Below the pieces are notes generated by a model that worked only from the letters and a program-made list of their open reading frames with translations, was not told where the DNA came from and did no database searches. 15,307 nt of DNA from Pseudomonadota bacterium (lineage in GTDB: Bacteria; Pseudomonadota; Alphaproteobacteria; Rhizobiales; Beijerinckiaceae), in contig JAEWKH010000145.1 of NCBI GenBank assembly GCA_023386155.1, positions 1 through 15,307 on the forward strand. Direction: 5' to 3'. This document shows positions 7,621 through 13,504 of the stretch, piece by piece (within the stretch, counting starts at the first letter, position 1; each line of letters opens with the position of its first letter). The position numbers were made by a program, and so were the translations under genes.

Positions 7621-7743
7621 CTTTCACCTCATCCTGAGGAGGCGCGTTAGCGCCGTCTCGAAGGAGGGTCCAGAGTGCACTGAATCCTCCTTCGAGACGC
7701 AGCCTGCGGCTGCTCCTCAGGATGAGGTGAGTGGGTGTGAAAG
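7621..7743. repeat. Dispersed-type intergenic palindromic repeat (nested inverted repeats)
   Basis: The outer arms CACCTCATCCTGAGGA (7625-7640) and TCCTCAGGATGAGGTG (7714-7729) are perfect inverted copies. Inside, CGTCTCGAAGGAGG (7654-7667) pairs perfectly with CCTCCTTCGAGACG (7686-7699). Small side hairpins, GGCGC-TTAG-type (7641-7654) and GCAGCC-TGC-GGCTGC (7699-7713), give a branched, cruciform-like fold. CTTTCAC (7621-7627) and GTGAAAG (7737-7743) extend the symmetry. The CTCATCCTGAGGA motif is one I recognise as common between genes in Hyphomicrobiales genomes. The rest of the 317-bp gap 7563-7879 shows only the terminator candidate and a leader before dusA. Confidence 0.8.
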
Positions 7744-7879
7744 CAGGATCACCGGCACGGGTCCCCGGATTAAGTCCGAGGAGGTGATGACGCAGGAGGC
7801 CCTTGCTCATTTGCCTTACGCCCGCCATCCCCATATGAAAGGGCCTTCTCCCCGCACCCCGACCGATTGTTTGCTGACG

Positions 7880-8866
7880 ATGACGCAGAAGTTTCTCACC
7901 GTGGCCCCCATGATGGATTGGACCGACCGGCATTGCCGGGCGTTCCATCGCGTCCTGTCGCGGCGGGCGCGGCTCTATACGGAGATGGTCACCACGGGGG
8001 CGGTCATCCATGGGCCGCGGGAGCGGCTGCTGGGCTTCTCGGAGACGGAGCATCCGGTGGCGGTGCAGCTCGGCGGGTCGAACCCGGACGAGCTGGCGCA
8101 GGCGGCGAGGATCTGCGCCGATTTCGGCTATGACGAGATCAACCTCAATGTGGGCTGCCCCTCCGACCGGGTGCAGAACGGCCGCTTCGGCGCCTGCCTG
8201 ATGCAGGAGCCGGTTCTGGTGGGGGAATGCGTGGCCGCCATGAAGGCCGCGGTCTCGCTTCCGGTCACGGTCAAGTGCCGCATCGGCGTCGACGACCAGG
8301 ACACGGAGGAGGCGCTCGACCGCCTCACCGACTGCGTGGTGGCGGCGGGCTGCGACGAGCTGACGGTCCATGCCCGCAAGGCGTGGCTCCAGGGCCTGTC
8401 GCCGAAGGAGAACCGGGACATCCCGCCGCTCGACTATCCCCGCGTCTATCGCCTCAAGGCCGCGCGGCCCGGCCTCCCGGTCGCCATCAACGGGGGCATC
8501 AAGACCTGGGACGAGATCCGCGGGCACCTGGAGCACGTGGATGGCGTCATGCTGGGCCGCGTCGCCTATCACGAGCCCGAGATCCTGCTCTCCGTCGATC
8601 CCGAGCTCTACGGCGAGGAGCCGCCCGTGGCGGACGGGTTCGAGGCCGTGGAGGCCTATGAGCCCTATATCGCGGCGCAGCTCGACAAGGGCGAGCGCCT
8701 GAGCAGCATCACCCGCCACATGCTGGGCCTCTTCACGGGGCAGCCGGGGGCTCGCGCCTATCGCCGGCATCTCGCGACCGAGGCGGTGAAGCCGGGAGCC
8801 GGCCTCGACACGCTTCGCGATGCGGTGGCGCATGTGCGCGCGAGGCATCTGGAACCCGCCGCCTGA
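7880..8866 (+). CDS. dusA: tRNA-dihydrouridine synthase, DusA type
   Basis: FMN enzyme that reduces uridine in the tRNA D-loop to dihydrouridine, most likely positions 20/20a. It has 328 aa from ATG 7880. The protein opens with VAPMMDWTDRHCR, the hallmark DusA N-terminus. NLNVGCPSDRVQNGRFGACLM carries the active-site cysteine (C93). Other family blocks are TVKCRIGVDD, ELTVHARKAWLQGLSPKENR (the DusA-specific LQGLSPKEN stretch), INGGIKTWDEI and MLGRVAYHEP. Earlier in-frame ATGs at 7835 and 7787 would add 15 or 31 residues; an AGGAGGTG sits only two bases before the 7787 ATG, too close to be ideal. I preferred 7880 because the family similarity begins at its first residues, but no good Shine-Dalgarno sequence precedes it. 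Confidence 0.92.
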   Translation: MTQKFLTVAPMMDWTDRHCRAFHRVLSRRARLYTEMVTTGAVIHGPRERLLGFSETEHPVAVQLGGSNPDELAQAARICADFGYDEINLNVGCPSDRVQNGRFGACLMQEPVLVGECVAAMKAAVSLPVTVKCRIGVDDQDTEEALDRLTDCVVAAGCDELTVHARKAWLQGLSPKENRDIPPLDYPRVYRLKAARPGLPVAINGGIKTWDEIRGHLEHVDGVMLGRVAYHEPEILLSVDPELYGEEPPVADGFEAVEAYEPYIAAQLDKGERLSSITRHMLGLFTGQPGARAYRRHLATEAVKPGAGLDTLRDAVAHVRARHLEPAA

Positions 8867-8879
8867 CGGGCCGGTGAAA

Positions 8880-9110
8880 ACGGCTTCAAGTTGCGGTGCC
8901 GAGGGAAATTGCAAATCCAAGTAGTTGTGTCGAAAATGGCGACGCAACTGTCAATTGATCTTGCAACTTGTAATGTAATCTGCCGTGAGGATTCGCACAT
9001 CTATTGCAGCTTTTAGCAAAAAGATCCGGCTCAAACCTTTATTGCAACATTATTGCGATTAAATTCTCTCCAGCGAGCAAGCTTCGGCTCCGCTCTAAAG
9101 GGGGAAAGTT
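8880..9110 (+). promoter_or_regulatory. AT-rich leader with repeated TTGCAA-like boxes upstream of the NG-repeat gene
   Basis: This 230-bp stretch is far more AT-rich than its surroundings and has no recognisable gene. It contains TTGCAA at 8909, 8961 and 9042, with near matches TTGCGG (8891), TTGCAG (9004) and TTGCGA (9053). A strong Shine-Dalgarno sequence, AAGGGGGA (9098-9105), serves the ATG at 9111. The boxes may be operator or activator sites, but no regulator is identified. I see no confident -35/-10 pair. Confidence 0.45.
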
Positions 9111-9386
9111 ATGTCTCTTCGTTCGTGTATCACCATCCTGGCCGTTGCCGGTGGCCTTTCGACGGCAGCAACCGCGCAGGCGGCTCAGGTCGAAAACGGT
9201 CTCACCATCAACGGTCTCACCATCAACGGTCTCACCATCAACGGCCTTGCCACCAATGGCCTGTCAGCAAACGGCCTTGCCACCAACGGGCAGGATAACC
9301 GAGGTGGTCTCCCGGAGGCCCCGTCCGGCACGATCCGGCTCAAGGCCGTGATCCTGCAGGATGGCATGGCGATCGACCTCCGCTAG
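9111..9386 (+). CDS. Small exported protein with Asn-Gly-Leu pentapeptide repeats (copy 1)
   Basis: 91 aa, function unknown. A clear Sec signal peptide occupies residues 1 to about 25 (hydrophobic core ITILAVAGGLSTAAT, AQAA cleavage region). Residues 29-58 are six exact-length pentapeptides: NGLTI three times, then NGLAT, NGLSA, NGLAT. The tail carries GTIRLKAVILQDGMAIDLR. The same tail pattern (KAV[IV]L-DG---LR/K) and NG repeats recur in the product of 10527-10760, so the two are a family. The regular five-residue period with a central Leu might form a small beta-solenoid like pentapeptide-repeat proteins, but this is inference. Start support is strong (Shine-Dalgarno 9098-9105). The stop is followed immediately by a dispersed palindromic repeat that may end the transcript. 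Confidence 0.8.
   Translation: MSLRSCITILAVAGGLSTAATAQAAQVENGLTINGLTINGLTINGLATNGLSANGLATNGQDNRGGLPEAPSGTIRLKAVILQDGMAIDLR
9195..9284 (+). repeat. Six tandem 15-bp units encoding NGLxx pentapeptides
   Basis: Three identical units AACGGTCTCACCATC (9195-9239) are followed by AACGGCCTTGCCACC, AATGGCCTGTCAGCA and AACGGCCTTGCCACC (9240-9284). Identical first units suggest recent slippage or duplication. The period is a multiple of three, so copy number can change without a frameshift. Confidence 0.95.
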
Positions 9387-9474
9387 TGCATTTCTCGGCG
9401 AACCGGATCCGGTTCGCCGTCAAAACATGCAGCTCAAAAAGGAAGAGAGCTGATTCCACGCAAGTGGAAACAGA
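9387..9474. repeat. Dispersed palindromic repeat, copy 1 (partner at 15106)
   Basis: Begins right after the stop of the NG-repeat gene. A perfect 24-bp palindrome centred on CCGGATCCGG lies at 9396-9419. It is flanked by GCATTT-like and ATGC arms, and followed by the hairpin TTCCAC-GCAA-GTGGAA (9454-9469). The same order of elements, with about four-fifths identity, occurs at 15106-15196. This is a repeat style I recognise from Methylobacteriaceae and relatives. It could serve as a transcription terminator or mRNA-stabilising structure. Confidence 0.8.
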
Positions 9475-10055
9475 TCTGGCCAACGAACGAGCCCTCGCGA
9501 GAGCGGGGTCTCGTTCTTTCGATTCATTCCGTTCATTCATCTGTTGCCGCTTGGATCCGCTTGCCCGGCACGCGATTCCAGGCCCGGGCGACCACGGCAT
9601 CGAGGCCGGGTCCGCTATCCCGCACGTGCGCCTGTGAGCCGATCGGCTCCAGTCCCATCGAAGACGCTTGGCGTTTCTGTCCCCCATCCGTGTCGCCATG
9701 CGCTGCCCATCTCGGCCGGGACCGCCGGCAGCGCTCACCTCGCATCGTTGGAGCGGCTATTCAACGCGCCGGAATGGCCCAGCGTTCGCAGGTCGTGATT
9801 CCCTAGAGTCAGAATCGTTCAATACTTGTTATTGGCAGTTGGATCTGATCGAAAATTCAACATGTAGTTTAGGAAACACGCTGATTTTCAGTTGATCGTG
9901 ATGGGGAGCAAAACCCGAGATTGCAAAATGTTATTCAGTTAGATTTTCTGCTTTACAGGAAACGTTATCGCATTCATCGTCCGTTACGAGAGTTCGAAAA
10001 CTCTAGAGATGGACTCTAGGGAAGCTCTCGCAAAGCAATGACAAGGGGAAATACT
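9475..10055. other. Long gene-poor interval; GC-rich part then AT-rich leader
   Basis: About 580 bp without a gene I can defend. 9475-9790 is GC-rich and carries several short overlapping open frames on both strands, none with a recognisable motif or a good ribosome site; it may be a decayed gene. 9795-10055 is AT-rich like the leader at 8880-9110 and includes TTGCAA at 9921. A short hairpin AGAGTT-CGAA-AACTCT is at 9989-10004, and a 10-bp inverted pair CCCTAGAGTC (9801-9810) / GACTCTAGGG (10012-10021) bounds the segment. This AT-rich part probably holds the promoter for the small frame at 10056. Confidence 0.5.
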
Positions 10056-10124
10056 ATGTCGAAGATCTATCCTGCTGCCCGTACCGCTCGCTATCCGGAG
10101 CAGTTCCTCCCTGTCGTGAAGTAA
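10056..10124 (+). CDS. 22-residue small open reading frame, possible leader peptide or broken NG-family copy
   Basis: ATG at 10056 is preceded by AAGGGGA (about 10043-10049) at good spacing, resembling the ribosome site of the NG-repeat gene at 9111. The product starts MSKIYPAARTARY and ends FLPVVK before TAA at 10122. In the same frame just after the stop, the sequence reads VEAIILRDG, close to the KAVILQDG and KAVVLTDG tail motif of the two NG-repeat proteins. It may therefore be a third family member cut by a nonsense codon, or a true short peptide followed by a regulatory hairpin (GATCATCC-TGC-GGGATGGTC at about 10133-10151). No signal peptide or NG repeats are visible. Expression is unproven. 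Confidence 0.4.
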   Translation: MSKIYPAARTARYPEQFLPVVK

Positions 10125-10188
10125 GTCGAAGCGATCATCCTGCGGGATGGTCGGGCTCCGGCCGGCGAAGGCCGGCGATATGGAGCGG

Positions 10189-10228
10189 GGAGCCTCTCTC
10201 TCTTTCTCTCTCTTGCGAGAGAGGCTCC
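10189..10228 (+). terminator. Hairpin, possible terminator or attenuator
   Basis: GGAGCCTCTCTC (10189-10200) pairs perfectly with GAGAGAGGCTCC (10217-10228) across a pyrimidine-rich 16-base loop, followed only by TTCTGT. The 12-bp stem is strong but the T-tract is poor. It sits between the 22-residue frame and the 56-residue frame, so it might separate their transcripts or attenuate readthrough. A shorter GCCGGC-GAAG-GCCGGC hairpin is at 10161-10176. Confidence 0.45.
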
Positions 10229-10250
10229 TTCTGTAAAAGGGATCTTCATC

Positions 10251-10421
10251 ATGGCTGCTCATCTCTACCTGCCGATCCTTGCCGCCATCGCCGTAACGAC
10301 CGGTCTTATCATGGGGAATCTGCCCAGGCCTGCAGTCCTCTCCACGGACCGGCCCGCGCGCCGCAACGGCCGCAGGAGGCGGTTCCTCCCCGAAGAGAAT
10401 GTGCGATCGCGCACAAACTGA
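10251..10421 (+). CDS. Putative 56-residue membrane or exported peptide
   Basis: An open frame from ATG 10251 to TGA 10419-10421. Residues about 5-22 (LYLPILAAIAVTTGLIMG) form one hydrophobic helix. The rest is short and strongly basic (RPARRNGRRRR), with a polar end. AAAAGG at 10235-10240 is a weak, rather distant ribosome site. The positive-inside rule would place the basic C-terminal part in the cytoplasm if the helix is a membrane anchor. No family is recognised. Its position among the small exported proteins and the leader-like spacing (GGGATCTTCATCATG resembles GGGAGATCATCATG before the 10527 gene) make it worth listing, but it could be chance. Confidence 0.4.
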   Translation: MAAHLYLPILAAIAVTTGLIMGNLPRPAVLSTDRPARRNGRRRRFLPEENVRSRTN

Positions 10422-10526
10422 AACTAAATAACAAACAATGGGTTTTCCGTAATAATGTTCGCCCTAAGTGGAGGTCACGGCCATGGTCCAGCTTGGACAT
10501 GGGCGCCGCCATCAAGGGAGATCATC

Positions 10527-10760
10527 ATGAAGACCCGCTCATTGTTAGTCACCGTCGCCCTGGGATTCGGGCTCGTCGCCGCCACGGAGGCTCAGGCCTG
10601 GTTCGCGGATATCGACGACCAAAGGCCGCCGCCGAACGGCGCCAACGGCCTGAGCGCGAATGGCATGGTCATCAATGGACTTGTGCTGCAGCGCGCTGCC
10701 GGCGAGGGGCATGTCAAGGCCGTCGTCCTGACGGACGGCACCCGCATCGGTCTCAAGTAA
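10527..10760 (+). CDS. Small exported protein with Asn-Gly repeats (copy 2)
   Basis: 77 aa, function unknown. The ATG at 10527 has AAGGGAG (10514-10520) six bases upstream; longer upstream frames in the same phase lack such support. The signal peptide spans 1 to about 24 (LLVTVALGFGLVAAT, cleavage after AQA). After a short acidic stretch (FADIDDQRPPP) come NGA, NGLSA, NGMVI and NGLVL, a shorter and less regular version of the repeats in the 9111 gene. The tail GHVKAVVLTDGTRIGLK matches GTIRLKAVILQDGMAIDLR there. The ADYC-like gene starts 48 bases after its stop, so the two are likely one transcript. A compact CGAGGAGC/GCTCCTCG hairpin (10770-10786) lies between them. The pairing suggests that the two products act together outside the cytoplasm. 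Confidence 0.75.
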   Translation: MKTRSLLVTVALGFGLVAATEAQAWFADIDDQRPPPNGANGLSANGMVINGLVLQRAAGEGHVKAVVLTDGTRIGLK

Positions 10761-10808
10761 GCTCACCGACGAGGAGCGGCTCCTCGGGAACCGGGGAGCC
10801 GTCAAGCC

Positions 10809-11606
10809 ATGCGCAGACACATTCTCATCATCCACGGCCTGGTTCTCGCCCTCGTTCTCGGAGCAAGCCGGCCGGCGCTCGCCCTCGACGGGCAGATCCG
10901 GCTCGAGGACACCGAGCTGGTCCTGAGGCTCGACGATGGCCGCGTCATGCGCGGCGACGGCCTCGTCGGCCTCACCCTGATCATCGCGAGCGGCCAGCAG
11001 GACCTCGAGGTCCGGATCGACGGCTTCGAGGAGGACCGGACGATCCTCCGCGCACCCCTGCCGCTCTATCGCATGTCGGTGCGCCAGGCCGACGGCGCCA
11101 TGAGCGACCTCTGCCATGCCGATCCGAGCGGTCGCCGCGCGGCCTTCGCGTTCCCGGACGGGAAGGGCGGGTTCAATCTCACCTGCACCAGCGGCGCCGA
11201 GGGCAAATGCGTCCTGTTCGGCTATCGTCCCTGGGAGACGAGAGGCAGCGCTCCGATGCGCGACCTCCTTCAGGCCTGCATCCATCTGCTCCGCGCCGAT
11301 TACGGAGGGGACGACCGGCCGAGCACGAGAAACGGCACGATGGTCAATCTCTACGACCGGTTCGGAATCCAGGATCCGGGTACCGCCGCCAGCATGGAAT
11401 TCGAGGCCGCCTGGGGACCGGAAGGGGCGATCTGCGTCGCCCATCCGCGCATCGCCGACAACATCACCCTCGAACAGCTGGCCGAGCGCTACCCGCGCCT
11501 GAAGGGGCGTCTCGGGCCGGAGGCCTGCAACGAGGACGTCATGCGGGCCGATCCCCGCGCGCTCATCTTCAACCAGTCGGTCGTGACGGGCCGCACATCC
11601 CGGTGA
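10809..11606 (+). CDS. Exported ADYC-like domain protein, function unknown
   Basis: 265 aa with a signal peptide (1 to about 26, LIIHGLVLALVLGA, ALA cleavage site). The N-terminal half after it has short beta-like repeats (GQIRLEDTELVLRL, RVMRGDGLVGLTLIIASG). The middle has MSDLCHADPSG, NLTCTSGAEGKCVLFGYRPWE and ACIHLLRADYGGDDRPSTRNG. The last block strongly resembles the signature of bacterial ADYC-domain proteins (ACVRMVRADYCGDG-type, by memory), but the signature cysteine is glycine here (A163, D164, Y165, G166). Further cysteines could form disulfides, fitting an extracytoplasmic place. GGGGAG (10793-10798) is the likely ribosome site. It is the distal gene of a likely unit with the NG-repeat gene and converges on the protease gene with a three-base gap. 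No enzymatic motif is evident. Confidence 0.7.
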   Translation: MRRHILIIHGLVLALVLGASRPALALDGQIRLEDTELVLRLDDGRVMRGDGLVGLTLIIASGQQDLEVRIDGFEEDRTILRAPLPLYRMSVRQADGAMSDLCHADPSGRRAAFAFPDGKGGFNLTCTSGAEGKCVLFGYRPWETRGSAPMRDLLQACIHLLRADYGGDDRPSTRNGTMVNLYDRFGIQDPGTAASMEFEAAWGPEGAICVAHPRIADNITLEQLAERYPRLKGRLGPEACNEDVMRADPRALIFNQSVVTGRTSR

Positions 11607-11609
11607 CGC

Positions 11610-12437
11610 TCAGTCCGATTCCCTGACATTGCCCTTCGCCCGTAGGATCAGCCGGTTGCCGCGCACCTCGTAGGAGCCGAGCCGCTCCAGGAACGTCATG
11701 CCCAGGAGGTTGGCGTGGAGGACGCCCGCGCGGGCGATCAGCGCGCGGACATTGCGCTCGGTGATCGACCCGACGGTCAGGCGGTCGATGACGACTGGGG
11801 CCGCGAGGGCGCCCCCGTTGGCGGTCGCGACGGGGATGGAATAATCGAGGCTGTCCGGCTTGAAGCCGAGGGCGGCCGCGTTTTCCGCGCGCAGCACGAC
11901 GGTGCTGGCCCCCGTGTCGAAGATGAAGCGGGTCTCGTGGCCGTTCACCTCGCCCCGCACCATGAAGCTCCCGTCCATCCGGCGCGCCGCCACCACGTCC
12001 CCCTCCGGCGTCGCGACGGTGCGGCCGACCGCGACATCGCCGATGGCGCGGTCGATCACGGCCTGCAGCTCGTCGCGCGAGGCATAGGTGACGAGAAGAG
12101 CGATGAGCACGCCGCCGCTGACGGCTATCGCCTGAACCCCGTATGTCCAGTGGCGGCCGAAGCCCTCCACGATGGAAGCCGCCAGGAGCAGGCAGAGGCC
12201 GCCGAGGGCGAGAAGGCCGGAAGCCTCCATGGCCGAGAACGCCCCGACGGGATCCTCGGCGAACAGTCCCGCCAGGAGAGCGGCCATGAGAACGAGGAGG
12301 CCCGCGCCGCGAATTCCAAGAGAATCGGACCCAAAACTGGACCCACTTTTCGGATCTGACCCGATGCTCGATCCTTCGAGCGGCGCATCGTTCCTCGCGA
12401 GAAGCCGGGTCCACTTTTTCCCACGATGCGTCGGCAT
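11610..12437 (-). CDS. Membrane-anchored retropepsin-like aspartic protease (clan AA, TIGR02281-like)
   Basis: 275 aa from ATG 12437, which overlaps the stop of the DUF1289 gene by one base (TGATG), indicating translational coupling. Three hydrophobic helices lie at about 46-60, 74-90 and 100-118. The soluble protease domain follows: FIFDTGASTVVL with the catalytic DTG at 174-176, then GALAAPVVIDRLTVGSI and the family-typical end NLLGMTFLERLGSYEVRGNRLIL. Such single-domain proteases work as dimers and in alphaproteobacteria are usually inner-membrane proteins facing the periplasm; their substrates are mostly unknown. Residues about 7-40 (LLARNDAPLEG, SSIGSDPKSG, SSFGSDSLG) are low-complexity and appear to derive from a dispersed repeat (12319-12424), so the native N-terminus may differ. 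Confidence 0.88.
   Translation of the reverse strand: MPTHRGKKWTRLLARNDAPLEGSSIGSDPKSGSSFGSDSLGIRGAGLLVLMAALLAGLFAEDPVGAFSAMEASGLLALGGLCLLLAASIVEGFGRHWTYGVQAIAVSGGVLIALLVTYASRDELQAVIDRAIGDVAVGRTVATPEGDVVAARRMDGSFMVRGEVNGHETRFIFDTGASTVVLRAENAAALGFKPDSLDYSIPVATANGGALAAPVVIDRLTVGSITERNVRALIARAGVLHANLLGMTFLERLGSYEVRGNRLILRAKGNVRESD
12319..12424. repeat. Probable dispersed repeat translated at the N-terminus of the aspartic protease
   Basis: GGACCCACTTTT (12339-12350) and GGGTCCACTTTT (12407-12418) are near-identical direct repeats enclosing CGGATCTGACCCGATGC and the CGGCGCATCGTTCCTCGCGA stretch. I recognise sequences of this kind (GTGGGTCC / AAAAGTGG with GGTCCGATTC) as repeated elements in Hyphomicrobiales genomes, from memory only. 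In the protease frame it encodes GS-rich residues that do not look like part of a fold. Confidence 0.5.
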
Positions 12438-12652
12438 CACTCCGCCTTGTCGGGTTGAGGCGCGAAGGGAGACTCGAGGGCGAAGGCCTCGCGCATCCGC
12501 TCCGGCAGTTCGGCCATGATGCGCTGGCGTTCTTCCTCCGGGATTCGATACCAGCTGGCGATCTCCTCCCGCGTGCGGCCGCAGCCCTCGCAGAGGCCCG
12601 TTTCGGGATCGAGCATGCAGACGCGGATGCAAGGGCTGGAAACGCGGGTCAT
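12437..12652 (-). CDS. DUF1289 domain protein
   Basis: 71 aa. The family signature is clear: SPCIRVCMLDPETGLCEGCGRTREEI (four cysteines in C-x3-C-x8-C-x2-C order, residues about 8-24) and then ASWYRIPEEERQRIMAELPER. The cysteines suggest metal or Fe-S binding, but the role of the family is not established as far as I know. The C-terminal 20 residues are a variable tail. The ATG at 12652 is preceded by AAGGTGAG. It starts 15 bases after the cobS stop and overlaps the protease start, so all three probably share one transcript. Small size and coupling suggest it is made in step with the protease. Confidence 0.9.
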   Translation of the reverse strand: MTRVSSPCIRVCMLDPETGLCEGCGRTREEIASWYRIPEEERQRIMAELPERMREAFALESPFAPQPDKAE

Positions 12653-12667
12653 CTCACCTTCATGTCG

Positions 12668-13504
12668 TCACGGCTGGACGACGGTCAAGAGGCCGATCAG
12701 CGCAGCGATCTCCGCCACCTGCTGGGCCGCGCCCGCGACATCGCCCGTCTGCCCCCCGAGGTGCCGCGCGGCGAAGCCGGTGAGTGCGACGCCGGAAAGC
12801 CCCGAGAGCACCAGCATCAGGGCGATGCCCAGGGGAGGCAGGCCGGCGAGGGCGCCCAGGACGACGGCGATGCCGCCCGCGATTCCCGCCGCGAGCCAGA
12901 ACGTCTCCCGCGCCGGCTGCCCGACCGTCCGGGATACGCCGTCCCGGCGGGCGGGGCCAAGAAAGACGAGGGGAATGAGGCCCGCCGTGCGCGAGAGCGA
13001 AGCGGTGGCGAGAATCACCGCGATGACGGCGCCGTCATCGATGCGGGAGGCGAGGGTGGCAAGCGCCCCGATCCTGAGCGCCAGGGCCAGGAACAGGGCC
13101 GAGGCCCCGAAGGAGCCGATCCGGCTGTCCCGCATGATTTCCAGGCGCCTGTCGCGGGTCGAGCCGCCGACGCTGTCGGCGACGTCCGCGAGCCCGTCCT
13201 CGTGGAGGGCCCCGGTCGTCATCACCATGGCGGCCACCGCCAGGGTGGCGGCGAGCCAGGGGCCGAGATCGAGCATCAGGGCCAATCCCAGCAAAGCCGC
13301 CGGCGGGAGGCCGATGAGGAGGCCCGCAAGCGGGATCGCCCGGACCAGGCGCGGAAAGCTCGGCGGCGCGTGGGCGTCCCGTTCGAAGGGAAGGGCCGGC
13401 ACCGGAAGGCGGGAATAGAAGCGCACGCAATGGGCCAGATCGACCGCGATCGCCTGCCAGCCGCCAATGGTCGCGGCTCCATCCCGTTCAAATTGCTCCG
13501 ACAT
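12668..13504 (-). CDS. cobS: Adenosylcobinamide-GDP ribazoletransferase (cobalamin synthase)
   Basis: Integral membrane enzyme that joins adenosylcobinamide-GDP with alpha-ribazole (or its phosphate) in the last assembly steps of cobalamin (named CobV in the Pseudomonas denitrificans scheme). It has 278 aa from ATG 13504. The N-terminal CVRFYSRLPVP is a family opening. The acidic HEDGLADVADSVGG block (101-114) holds the metal and substrate site. RDSRIGSFG (125-133) and GGQTGDVAGA near the C-terminus complete the signature. Several hydrophobic helices (about 58-80, 84-97, 134-150, 200-250) fit a multi-pass protein. It is divergent from cobT, its pathway partner that makes alpha-ribazole phosphate, with 78 bp between. 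DUF1289 and protease genes follow downstream. Confidence 0.95.
   Translation of the reverse strand: MSEQFERDGAATIGGWQAIAVDLAHCVRFYSRLPVPALPFERDAHAPPSFPRLVRAIPLAGLLIGLPPAALLGLALMLDLGPWLAATLAVAAMVMTTGALHEDGLADVADSVGGSTRDRRLEIMRDSRIGSFGASALFLALALRIGALATLASRIDDGAVIAVILATASLSRTAGLIPLVFLGPARRDGVSRTVGQPARETFWLAAGIAGGIAVVLGALAGLPPLGIALMLVLSGLSGVALTGFAARHLGGQTGDVAGAAQQVAEIAALIGLLTVVQP

Noticed and set aside
885..8927. Shared 11-mer CCAAGTAGTTG at 885-895 and 8917-8927
   Set aside because: Many 11-base matches are expected by chance in 15 kb; flanks do not align.
9195..9284. CRISPR-like tandem repeats
   Set aside because: Units are 15 bp with no spacers and encode a regular protein repeat after a signal peptide.
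9533..9745. Minus-strand 70-codon frame and overlapping plus frames
   Set aside because: No recognisable motif, no supporting ribosome site, several competing frames; at most a remnant.
9984..10262. Minus-strand 92-codon frame
   Set aside because: It is antisense to the hairpins and small frame, with Arg/Lys/Glu low complexity from the pyrimidine-rich loop; no motif.
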